From: Haloferula helveola
GTDB taxonomy: Bacteria; Verrucomicrobiota; Verrucomicrobiia; Verrucomicrobiales; Akkermansiaceae
Assembly: GCF_037076345.1 (NCBI RefSeq)
Contig: NZ_AP024702.1
Coordinates: forward strand, 3,968,001 to 4,032,000
Length of the DNA stretch: 64,000 nucleotides
Direction: 5' to 3'
Position numbers and translations under genes: made by a program. The notes under the pieces are model-generated. The model was not told where the DNA came from. It saw only the letters and a program-made list of their open reading frames with translations, and did not search any database. Positions 18,834 through 26,415 of this stretch are shown piece after piece (within the stretch, counting starts at the first letter, position 1; the number at the start of each line of letters is the position of its first letter).

Positions 18834-18933
18834 CAGGCAATGTCTGTCGCAGAATTGGATGGGGTCAGATACGCGCAAGCGCTTCCGGTCCATCGACCGG
18901 GAAGTGCTTTTCGCCCGATCCGCAGGGGGTTGG

Positions 18934-21900
18934 TCAGGGTGTCAGGAGGGTGACCATGTTGTCGCCCATCGCCTTGCCGATGAGGAACAACGTCTCGGCG
19001 TTGTGGTTCCAGTGGAAGCCTTGGCCCGAAGTCGCGGGAGAGTCCGCCGGGTCCCGCCAGAACGGGCGGGTATCGGTGCTGAGAACGGCGGCGGGCTGGG
19101 TCACGCCTGCCACCCAGAGCTGGGCCCTCTCAACCTCGGAGTAGCCGGTGTAGGGGGGCGCTTCCGCAGGGCCGGTAGCCATCCCGGTGCTGGCGACGAC
19201 AAACGGCATGTTCGGCTTGTTGAAGACCGTCCGGAGGTCCTCGACCAAGTCCGGAAGATTGTCCTTGTACTCCGCGGAGAACGGTCCGCTGATCCGGTCG
19301 TTGTAGCCCTGGTGCCAGCCGAAACCGACGATCTCATAGCCCTGTCCGGACCACTCCGGGAATTCGGTTCCGAGGTTCGTGAGCACCTCGCGGGTGTAGT
19401 CGATGATCGCGCTGTAGAAATCACCGACCTGGCCGCCGCGGTCGGCCACGGCGCTCGGCGGACGGAATTTCTCGGCGAGGTCGCGACCGCCCCACGCGCA
19501 CTTGATCACCAGCACGTCGTTCGATGGATAGAAGTCGCCGAGGATCTGACCAAAGCCGAATTCAGGACCGATCTTGCCACTGTCGCGTCCCTTGTAGGGA
19601 GGGCCGAGGTCGCCTTTGCTGATCGGCCCGCCAAGGTTGCCGTTGCCTCCCTCCCGCCACCAGACTTTGACGTCGCTGCGATTGCGGAACGTGCTGGTGG
19701 CCGGTTGGCCGGGGTCGTCGAGAAGCGAGGTGTAGTCATACTCGGGGTAGCTGCCGTTGTTCACCGCGAGGTAGCGCAGGCTGCCCAGCGCGCCCGGACC
19801 GGTGTTCCCGTCTTCCACATTGCCGAAGCCGACCATGTTGGATTGGCCGGCGAGGATGAAGACCTTGATGCCGGTCGGGTCGTCGTCCCAAGTGGTGAAC
19901 TGGCGGTTGACCAGACCGAGCGACTGGCCGGTGCCGCTGGTGACTCCGTCGATATCGACCGTGTAGCCGGTGTCGATGCCGAGCGTCGAGCCGAGGGTCA
20001 GCGTAACGCTGCCGCCGTCGCTGCTGATTGTCGCCCCCGTCACGCTGAGGTCACCGACGCCATCCTGTGTTACCGAGTAATTGGACGGGTTGGAGGCGGA
20101 AGACGCGTTCATCGGCTCGGAGAACAGAAGCGTGATCGTGTTTCCTGAGCCCCAAAGATTGACGAGCGACGGTTCGGGATCGACTCCGGTCACGGCTGTG
20201 GATCGGACCTGGATGAACAACCGGGGTTCGGCGAGCAGGTTCGGGTCGATCGTGACGTCCGTGAGTTCGACGTCGTCGCTCGCCGACGAGACCGCCTGAT
20301 AGGCCGCATTGTCCTCTAACCAAGTTTCGAGGTCAGTGGTGTACCAGACCTTGTAGTTCATGTTGGCGAGGGATGGGGTGCGCCGGCTGTATCCGAAGGA
20401 CCCGGTGGCGGGATCGAAAGGTGCGGAGTAGGGGTTCGAAGACGTCCCGTCCGTCGGGTCGAGTCCGAAGGTGCGCTCGTAGTCGTTGCTCAGCTTGTCC
20501 CCGTCGTCGTCCTCATCCGGTAGTCCGAGGCCGGGGTAGTAGGCGTCGCGCCACGCCGTGTAGTCGGCGCTCATGCCGCTGGCGGGACGAATCTGCAGCG
20601 CGTTGACGTGAAGCCGGGTGCTGGCGGATCCGCGATCTCCGTCGCCGTCGTAGGCGTCGACCAGGATCGAGATGTCGCCCGATCCGTCCGCGACGATCGA
20701 CTCGAACGAAACGTAATTGCCGTTGGGCACGAAGACGTCATCGCTGGTCCCGGGCGTGGCGTTGTCGAGGAACTGCGATTGGCCGTTTCCGAGAACCGTG
20801 TTGGTCGTCACGAAGTCTCCCGCGCCCCGCTCGCTGTTGGTGATGTCGCCCCATGGCGAGGCGTTGTGGCTGAGCGAGTAGATGTAGATGTCGTACGCGG
20901 CGTCGGGCGTCAGGCCGGTGATGGAAATGGTGACGTCGTCGCCTTTTCCGAAGAGATTTCGTACGCCGTCGAACAGGTTCAGGTCGGCGTTGAGCGTGCG
21001 GCCGTCGCCGCCGAGTCCCGACACGCTGACCGAGGAAGTCACGGTGCCGGTGGTGTCGACCAGGCTGCTGACCGAGGTCGTGCCTTGGTTCCACGTTTCA
21101 CCCGGATCCCCGACCACGCCGACGAGTCCGGTCGAGTCGGCCTGGCCTTCGTCGAGGAAGTTCACGTTGAACGACTCCGCGTCCTGCGGGTCGGTGAAGT
21201 TCACGGCTGCGGTCTGGGTGACGGTGATGTTGTCCGTTGATGAGGTCGCGCTGAAGTCCACACTGCCGATGGTGCCGGAGCTTACGGTGAACGCCGCTTC
21301 GCCGTTAACGTCCGTGGCCAGGGTGGGGGAAGGGCTGATGGTCGCGCCCGACGGAGTTCCGCTGAGGGTGACGTCTTCGCCGACGACCAGCAATCCGCTG
21401 GCATCACGCAGGGTGACCGTCACCGTCGATGGAGTGACTCCGTTGGCCGGAACATCGGTTGGCGACGCCACCACGGAGGAATTCCCTGCATCCACCGGCC
21501 CGACCATCACGACTTCTTCGAAGTCCACGCTGGCGGTTTCGGTGATCACCAGATTGCTGTCGGTCACATCCGTAGCGGTGAATGTTTCCGTCCCGACGGC
21601 GCCCGACTTGACCGTGAAGCTTACCACACCGCTGGCATCACTGATGTTGTCGCTGGTGGCGATCGTCGCGCTGGCATCACCTGAGAGGGACACCTCTTTG
21701 CCCGAGACCGGAGTGCCGCCGGCGTCCTTCAGGGTGACCGTGACTGTCGAGGTCGTGGTGTCGTCGGCCGGCACCGCTGACGGCGATGCCGAAACGGTCG
21801 AAGTCCCGGCGTCGACGATGCCGGTCGAGGTCGCGAACGGGGTGTCATCGCCGGTGTAGATCGCGATGTTCGAGAAGGTCAGATCGGTGTCGGCTGTGTC

Positions 21901-22563
21901 GGTTCGGAAAGAGACGCTCTGATAGGACGCGTTTCCGCTACGCCACGCCGCCCACTTGGTGGTCTGGCCTGACTCCGGCGCGCCCAGATTCGGATTGATG
22001 TAGAGAAATCCGCAGGCTTCGTCCTGGGCTCCCGGAGTTGTGAAGTCGGCATACCACCGATCCTTCAGCGAGTTGTTCTGGTCGGGGTAGTCGGCGGGCG
22101 AAATGCCGGCCTGCACCTGATCGGCCTTGAGGACGAATGTAGCGGAGGTGATCGTGTTCGTGTCTACGGCATCAATGCCTGGCTTGGCTGTGCCCGGACC
22201 GTTGGGGCCGTCGAGGTCGCTGCTTGCGTTGGCCGTGTAGAAAGAGAATCCGGATCCCTCGGTTCGCACGTCCCATCGCCCGGCGCTGCCGTTGTCACCG
22301 GCATTGTATCCGACTTGGAAGGATCCGATGTTGGCGGCCGCGGTCCACGATACGGTGAACCTCAGGTAGACCGACTCCTCGTCGGATATCGCGTTCGGCG
22401 GCGTTCCGGACCAGCCGCTGTTCGGATTGAAGTTGTAGTGGATGTCCACGACTCCTTCGCCGGACGGGCGGACGATGTCGGGCAGCGTGTAGATCTCGGC
22501 CTGGGCCGGGAGCGCGGCGGCAAGGCCGAGCAGGGCGAGGGAAAGCGGGTATCTGGATCTCAT
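18934..22563 (-). CDS. Giant secreted esterase: Ig-like (Big1) repeats plus SASA/CE6-type acetylesterase domain
   Basis: 1209 residues from the ATG at 22563, which opens a signal peptide (MRSRYPLSLALLGLAAALPAQA). The frame extends upstream without a signal, so this start is preferred. Order: N-terminal beta-domain (about 22-270); two Big1/invasin-like Ig repeats (about 280-380 and 385-480), each ending in an aromatic VDF/VNF strand; a galactose-binding-like region (about 490-680); a GLPDEDDDGDKLSND calcium-binding segment; an Ig-like domain (about 800-890); then the SASA domain (about 895-1209). The catalytic Ser lies in ILAGQSNMVGFG, further motifs are WGGRDL and WHQGYND, and a candidate His is in GFHWNHNAE. 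The family removes O-acetyl groups from sialic acid or xylan. It is divergent from the regulator at 22797. Confidence 0.88.
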   Translation of the reverse strand: MRSRYPLSLALLGLAAALPAQAEIYTLPDIVRPSGEGVVDIHYNFNPNSGWSGTPPNAISDEESVYLRFTVSWTAAANIGSFQVGYNAGDNGSAGRWDVRTEGSGFSFYTANASSDLDGPNGPGTAKPGIDAVDTNTITSATFVLKADQVQAGISPADYPDQNNSLKDRWYADFTTPGAQDEACGFLYINPNLGAPESGQTTKWAAWRSGNASYQSVSFRTDTADTDLTFSNIAIYTGDDTPFATSTGIVDAGTSTVSASPSAVPADDTTTSTVTVTLKDAGGTPVSGKEVSLSGDASATIATSDNISDASGVVSFTVKSGAVGTETFTATDVTDSNLVITETASVDFEEVVMVGPVDAGNSSVVASPTDVPANGVTPSTVTVTLRDASGLLVVGEDVTLSGTPSGATISPSPTLATDVNGEAAFTVSSGTIGSVDFSATSSTDNITVTQTAAVNFTDPQDAESFNVNFLDEGQADSTGLVGVVGDPGETWNQGTTSVSSLVDTTGTVTSSVSVSGLGGDGRTLNADLNLFDGVRNLFGKGDDVTISITGLTPDAAYDIYIYSLSHNASPWGDITNSERGAGDFVTTNTVLGNGQSQFLDNATPGTSDDVFVPNGNYVSFESIVADGSGDISILVDAYDGDGDRGSASTRLHVNALQIRPASGMSADYTAWRDAYYPGLGLPDEDDDGDKLSNDYERTFGLDPTDGTSSNPYSAPFDPATGSFGYSRRTPSLANMNYKVWYTTDLETWLEDNAAYQAVSSASDDVELTDVTIDPNLLAEPRLFIQVRSTAVTGVDPEPSLVNLWGSGNTITLLFSEPMNASSASNPSNYSVTQDGVGDLSVTGATISSDGGSVTLTLGSTLGIDTGYTVDIDGVTSGTGQSLGLVNRQFTTWDDDPTGIKVFILAGQSNMVGFGNVEDGNTGPGALGSLRYLAVNNGSYPEYDYTSLLDDPGQPATSTFRNRSDVKVWWREGGNGNLGGPISKGDLGPPYKGRDSGKIGPEFGFGQILGDFYPSNDVLVIKCAWGGRDLAEKFRPPSAVADRGGQVGDFYSAIIDYTREVLTNLGTEFPEWSGQGYEIVGFGWHQGYNDRISGPFSAEYKDNLPDLVEDLRTVFNKPNMPFVVASTGMATGPAEAPPYTGYSEVERAQLWVAGVTQPAAVLSTDTRPFWRDPADSPATSGQGFHWNHNAETLFLIGKAMGDNMVTLLTP

Positions 22564-22577
22564 CGTTGGATATGGAA

Positions 22578-22604
22578 ACTGCGGCCCCGCCAAAGGGCCG
22601 CAGT
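22578..22604 (-). promoter_or_regulatory. Hairpin in the 5' leader of the giant esterase gene
   Basis: Perfect inverted repeat ACTGCGGCCC / GGGCCGCAGT (stem 10, loop 7). In the minus-strand message it ends 14 nt before the start codon of the esterase gene, and no Shine-Dalgarno sequence is visible between. It could control translation or mRNA stability, act as an attenuator, or be a transcription-factor site. Confidence 0.5.
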
Positions 22605-22760
22605 GAAAGGGTGTTTTCGGTGGAGATGAACCGGGCGCTGGCCGGCTCTTCCGAGGCCGGTCCCGCGTCGCCGAACCGGCTCGGATCCGGTCGTCGTCGC
22701 GTTCCGATTCAAGGCGGGAGGGAACACCGGGCTGGCCCCCTCCTTCAAACGGCAATCTTC

Positions 22761-22796
22761 TTGTCAACCTGCCTGCTCTACGGGCAGGTTTGGTCA
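22761..22796. promoter_or_regulatory. Palindromic probable operator upstream of the GntR/LacI regulator
   Basis: Core inverted repeat AACCTGCC (22766-22773) / GGCAGGTT (22783-22790) with a 9-bp spacer. It is flanked by TTG(T)CAA and (T)TGGTCAA arms that extend the symmetry imperfectly to the base before the ATG at 22797. Position and dyad symmetry fit an operator for autoregulation and for control of the divergent esterase gene. It could alternatively be an RNA hairpin. Confidence 0.5.
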
Positions 22797-23909
22797 ATGA
22801 GTGGCAAGGGTTTTTCCTCGGTCACCGATCAGGTCAGCGATCGGCTGCGCGAGAGTTTGCTGGAGGGGCACTGGCGGGGGAAACTGCCCGGCAGGAAGCG
22901 GCTCGCTGAAGAGTTGGGGTGCAGTCAGTGGACGGTGGAAGAGGCCACGCGGCGGCTTCTGAAAGAGGGGCTGCTCGTTGCCGAGGGCGCGGGTCGCAGG
23001 CACCGGATCGTGCTCTCGGAGGAGGTCATCCGGCCCCGCGCCCTGCGGGTGGCGATCCTTCTCTACGAGGAGTCGGATCGGAAGGCGAGTTACATGGTGG
23101 ATCTGCTGCACCGGCTGATCGCGGTGGGTCACGAGGCCGTCTTTGCGGAGAAGTCGATGCGCCAGTTGGGCATGGAGCCTGAATCGATTGAGCGATTCGT
23201 CCGAGGCATTGAGGCCGATGCCTGGGTCGTGATGGCAGGTTCGCGGCGGGTTCTCGAGTGGTTCGCCGAGCAGCCAACGCCGGCGTTCGCACTGTTCGGC
23301 CGCAACTCCCGGGTCCCGCTTGCGAGCATTTCGCCGAACAAGGGTGTTGCGATGGTCGAGCTGGTCGACCGGTTGGTCGATCTCGGACACAGGCGCATCG
23401 TGATGCTGACCCGGGAGGAACGCCGGAAGCCGAACCCCGGATTGCTCGAGCAACATTTCCTCGGCCGACTTGAGGAACGCGGTGTCCCGACCGGATCCTA
23501 CAACTTGCCCGATTGGGGCGACCGCCCTGGAGAGTTCCGTGAAGTGCTCGATTCGCTTTTCGAATACACGCCGCCCACGGCGTTGATCGTCGATCAGCCA
23601 TCGCTTTGTGTCGCCGTGATGCAGCATCTCTCGCGCCTCGGGATTTCCGCGCCCGACGGGATCTCGCTGGCCTGTACCGATCCAACCGACTTCTTCGAGT
23701 GGTGCTCTCCCAGCATCACCCACATCGCCTGGGATTCCCGACCCTTCATCAATCGCGTTGCGAAATGGGCCGACAACATCAGCCGGGGCAAGGACGATCG
23801 CCGAAAGAACTCGAGCAAGGCGAAGCTGGTGAGCGGCGGCACGGTAGGTCCCGTGCCCCAAACCCACAAATCCGTGCCGTCCCAAGCGCCAAGAAGGTCT
23901 CCGCCTTGA
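22797..23909 (+). CDS. GntR-type HTH regulator with LacI-like sugar-binding domain
   Basis: 370 residues from the ATG at 22797; the frame is open from 22566 but upstream codons look non-coding and overlap the divergent promoter region. Residues about 8-70 form a GntR-type winged helix (DQVSDRLRESLLEG, then GRKRLAEELGCSQWTVEEATRRLLKEGLL). Residues about 80-345 form a LacI/periplasmic-binding-like effector domain (LRVAILLYE, DAWVVMAGS, LGHRRIVMLTREERR, TALIVDQPS). This architecture is a common sugar-responsive regulator in Verrucomicrobiota. Divergent placement from the giant esterase, with a palindrome in front of its start, suggests it controls the esterase and perhaps the whole polysaccharide cluster. 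The effector is unknown. Confidence 0.85.
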   Translation: MSGKGFSSVTDQVSDRLRESLLEGHWRGKLPGRKRLAEELGCSQWTVEEATRRLLKEGLLVAEGAGRRHRIVLSEEVIRPRALRVAILLYEESDRKASYMVDLLHRLIAVGHEAVFAEKSMRQLGMEPESIERFVRGIEADAWVVMAGSRRVLEWFAEQPTPAFALFGRNSRVPLASISPNKGVAMVELVDRLVDLGHRRIVMLTREERRKPNPGLLEQHFLGRLEERGVPTGSYNLPDWGDRPGEFREVLDSLFEYTPPTALIVDQPSLCVAVMQHLSRLGISAPDGISLACTDPTDFFEWCSPSITHIAWDSRPFINRVAKWADNISRGKDDRRKNSSKAKLVSGGTVGPVPQTHKSVPSQAPRRSPP

Positions 23910-23952
23910 ATCGGAGAGCGTGCATCGCATAGTCTGCTCCATCCGAACATCG

Positions 23953-24453
23953 ATGAAAACGCTGCTTCGCATTCTGACCTTGATGGGACTCCTCGGTCCT
24001 TTGTCGGCCGGTTGGTTACCTCGGGAGATCGGGGAGGTCCGGGCTTACGTCTATGACTACACCCAGGAGGAGGGGAACATCGCCTTGCTGAAGAACGGGA
24101 AACTGCATCCCGGCATCATCAACGTCGGCGGTGCGAAGTTGTCGGACGATCAGGTGGAGCGCCTGAAGGCTGCGCTGCGGTCGTCAAGGGAGCGACAACC
24201 CGGAGCGCTCTGTTACATGCCTCATCACGGTTTCGTGTTCTTCGACAAGGCGGGCAAGCCGATGGGCCACATTGAGTTGTGTTTCCAATGCGGCAATGTC
24301 GACAGCTCCCCAAAGGGCTTGCCGGACCGTGAATGGGATTGGAAAGCGATCCGCAAGCTGCTCGGGGAGCTGAAGGTGCCGATACTCGGGAAGAGTCCTG
24401 ACTACACGAAGCTCTTCAAAGAACGTGCCAAGGCGAAGGGCGAGGACGACTAG
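23953..24453 (+). CDS. Exported protein with CxxC motif, unknown function
   Basis: 166 residues from the ATG at 23953, which starts a signal peptide (MKTLLRILTLMGLLGPLSA). The core motif ALCYMPHHGFVFFDKAGKPMGHIELCFQCGN contains a Cys, two adjacent His and a CFQC pair, a pattern seen in a widespread family of uncharacterised exported proteins; it may bind a metal or haem. The C-terminal part is a basic amphipathic tail. It lies 43 bp after the regulator and 21 bp before the TIR gene, but nothing else ties it to either. Confidence 0.65.
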   Translation: MKTLLRILTLMGLLGPLSAGWLPREIGEVRAYVYDYTQEEGNIALLKNGKLHPGIINVGGAKLSDDQVERLKAALRSSRERQPGALCYMPHHGFVFFDKAGKPMGHIELCFQCGNVDSSPKGLPDREWDWKAIRKLLGELKVPILGKSPDYTKLFKERAKAKGEDD

Positions 24454-24474
24454 GCCTTCGAATCCGGTTGGGAC

Positions 24475-25317
24475 ATGAGTGGGCTGACGGTCGACGCCAT
24501 CGTGAAACTGCTCTGCGGAGCATCGTCTGCGAAGCCGTGGATGACGAGTCGCCGGATTGCCGCGAAACTCGGATGTCCGGGGAAAGGGAAGGAGGTCGAG
24601 CGGATGCTGCTAGAGCACGTCCGCGAGGCTGCGGATGCCGGACGGAATCCCAAGGTTCGTTATTCGAGTCTTCCAAGTCGCAGAACTCTCGAAGTGCTCT
24701 GGGGAGCGATCAGGTTGGTCGGGGATCGGGAGCTGGATAATATCACCAAGGACGACGTTGCGGACGAATCACTGGAGAACTGTGTTGCTCCCGGCGAGGC
24801 CGACGTGTTCTTCTCGCACAGTCACCGTGACTACGACGATGTGATGCGCATCGCGCGGATGCTCATTGATGGCGGAATCTCGCCGTGGCTTGCGGAGACT
24901 CACATCGGGAGGGGCGAGCACATTCACGACGAGATCATCGGAGCCCTGGATTCGAGTCAGGCCTTCCTACTCTTCCTCTCGCCCAATGCCCTCGATTCGC
25001 GGTGGACGGGCAAGGAGTATGATCATGCCGTCTCCAAGGGGATTCCGATTTTCGTGGTCGTGAATCTGGACGAGGATGGGATGCACCGTGTTTACCGCGC
25101 CATGCTCGGGAAGGAGCCTTCCGGAGCAGGTTTCCTCGGGAAGGCTGGGCACCACTTCGAGCCCATGATCTCCGATCGCAACCGTTTGGTGAGGGTGTTC
25201 GCCTACACCCGATCCGACGAAACCCCTGCGGGAGAAATACCTGATCAATGCCGGATCGATGCGTTACCCCAAGCGATCCGGGAGAGGCAGGCTTCGGGAG
25301 ACGGCCGGGGAGGGTAG
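24475..25317 (+). CDS. TIR-domain protein, candidate NADase or defence effector
   Basis: 280 residues, no signal peptide. Residues about 1-100 are a helical, possibly winged-helix region (MTSRRIAAKLGCPGKGKEVERML resembles an HTH). Residues about 108-250 are a TIR domain: DVFFSHSHRDYDDV (box 1), GISPWLAETHIGRGEHIHDEI (box 2/BB-loop region), and SRWTGKEYDHAV, in which the WxxxE glutamate is at the position of the catalytic Glu of NAD-cleaving TIRs. Bacterial TIR proteins are often anti-phage effectors that deplete NAD. No obvious partner (SIR2, Thoeris, CBASS or STING gene) is adjacent. The stop is 19 bp from the 3' end of tRNA-Val, a typical position for integrated accessory genes. Confidence 0.82.
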   Translation: MSGLTVDAIVKLLCGASSAKPWMTSRRIAAKLGCPGKGKEVERMLLEHVREAADAGRNPKVRYSSLPSRRTLEVLWGAIRLVGDRELDNITKDDVADESLENCVAPGEADVFFSHSHRDYDDVMRIARMLIDGGISPWLAETHIGRGEHIHDEIIGALDSSQAFLLFLSPNALDSRWTGKEYDHAVSKGIPIFVVVNLDEDGMHRVYRAMLGKEPSGAGFLGKAGHHFEPMISDRNRLVRVFAYTRSDETPAGEIPDQCRIDALPQAIRERQASGDGRGG

Positions 25318-25336
25318 CCTCCCGAAGGATGCCGGA

Positions 25337-25411
25337 TGGTACACGGGGACGGGATCGAACCGCCGACCGACCGGGTGTAAACCGGTTGCTCTACCGCTGA
25401 GCTACCCGTGC
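25337..25411 (-). tRNA. tRNA-Val (anticodon UAC)
   Basis: On the minus strand the sequence folds as a full cloverleaf. The 7-bp acceptor is GCACGGG/CCCGTGT (first pair G-U), with D-arm GCTC...GAGC. Anticodon stem ACCGG/CCGGT carries loop TTTACAC (anticodon TAC), and the T-arm is GGCGG-TTCGATC-CCGTC. Discriminator A and CCA are encoded. The 75-nt length includes CCA. Confidence 0.95.
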
Positions 25412-25507
25412 GTTTCCGGGGAACGCCGGAAGGGAAGCGTGGCCGGGGCGCCGGATCAAGTCCGGGATTGCTTGATTGTGACCCTCGGATCGGCTGAGGT
25501 CGGCTTC

Positions 25508-26347
25508 ATGCTTGGAAAGTCACGATTGCTGGTGAGGCTCGCCGCAGGGCCGGTCATGGTCATGGGGCTCGGTCTGGCGGAGGATACCTATCCGCTTCAG
25601 GAGCCGCCGGTGGAAACGCCGCTGGCGGTGGAAACGATTTCGGTCGCCAAGGGCGTGACCACGACCCGGACGGTCGACGGCAAGGTGATGCGGCACACGG
25701 CCGACGTCGTCCGCTGGCGGGAGTGGGACCGGACGTTCACCGACGACGCGCTGGGCGGGATCGTCCGCTACCGGATGAAACGGGACGAGATCGCGACCAA
25801 GGTGAATGGTGAGGAGTCGAAGACCGACGGGCCGCTGGCGGGCAAGATCGCCTTGGGTCGCAAGACGGGCGCAGGAAACCGGACCTTTTCGCTCAGCGAG
25901 AGGACCGCGGTGGGGGATCAGGTCGACGAACTGGTCGCGATGGCGTCGATCGAGAACCGCAACTGGCTGCCCAACCGCCACGTGAAGATCGGCGAGACCT
26001 GGGAGTTCACCCCGCAGTTCGTGCGGGCGGCGCTGCGCCGGGACGTGCCGAACTCGGTGGCGGTCGGTCTGGCGGAGTTGGTCGACGTGAAGAAGTTGCC
26101 GGACGGCAGCCGCGAGGCGCTTGTGAAACTGGTGATCCGCGGTGGCGGCGAAGCGGCCAAGGGACCGAACAACGTCGTGGGCGCAGAGGGGCTGATTTCC
26201 GGCAATCTGACGGTCAATCTGGAGCGTCCGGGAGAGCTCGTCCTTCGGCTCAACGGCACCCTCGTCAGCGAGGCGCAGGTCGGCGACGCCGACAGCATCG
26301 CCCGGGTTCCGATTACCCTCCGGTTCGAGTCGAAGCCGCTGAAATAG
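25508..26347 (+). CDS. Exported protein of unknown function
   Basis: 279 residues from the ATG at 25508. The open frame runs back through the tRNA gene to 25259, which cannot be coding, so the first ATG after the tRNA is used. An N-terminal hydrophobic stretch (LVRLAAGPVMVMGLGLA) looks like a signal peptide. The rest is beta-rich, with repeated Val/Thr strands and a conserved-looking segment NWLPNRHVKIGETWEFTP (about 155-175), reminiscent of secreted DUF proteins in which a two-part beta-sandwich follows the signal peptide. No catalytic motif. It is followed 68 bp later by the symporter gene. Confidence 0.7.
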   Translation: MLGKSRLLVRLAAGPVMVMGLGLAEDTYPLQEPPVETPLAVETISVAKGVTTTRTVDGKVMRHTADVVRWREWDRTFTDDALGGIVRYRMKRDEIATKVNGEESKTDGPLAGKIALGRKTGAGNRTFSLSERTAVGDQVDELVAMASIENRNWLPNRHVKIGETWEFTPQFVRAALRRDVPNSVAVGLAELVDVKKLPDGSREALVKLVIRGGGEAAKGPNNVVGAEGLISGNLTVNLERPGELVLRLNGTLVSEAQVGDADSIARVPITLRFESKPLK

Positions 26348-26415
26348 TCCGCCCCGGGGTGCTGGAGCCCTCTTGCCTTGCCGGCTGGCACGCAAGTTGC
26401 CAGCTTCAACCTCAC

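Noticed and set aside
22566-22796. Extended start of the regulator at 22566
   Set aside because: This region holds the divergent leader, a hairpin and the palindrome; its translation is unlike a helix-turn-helix N-terminus.
25259-25507. N-terminal extension of the gene at 25508 through the tRNA
   Set aside because: The extension reads antisense through a complete tRNA-Val gene and lacks a signal peptide; the ATG at 25508 gives one.
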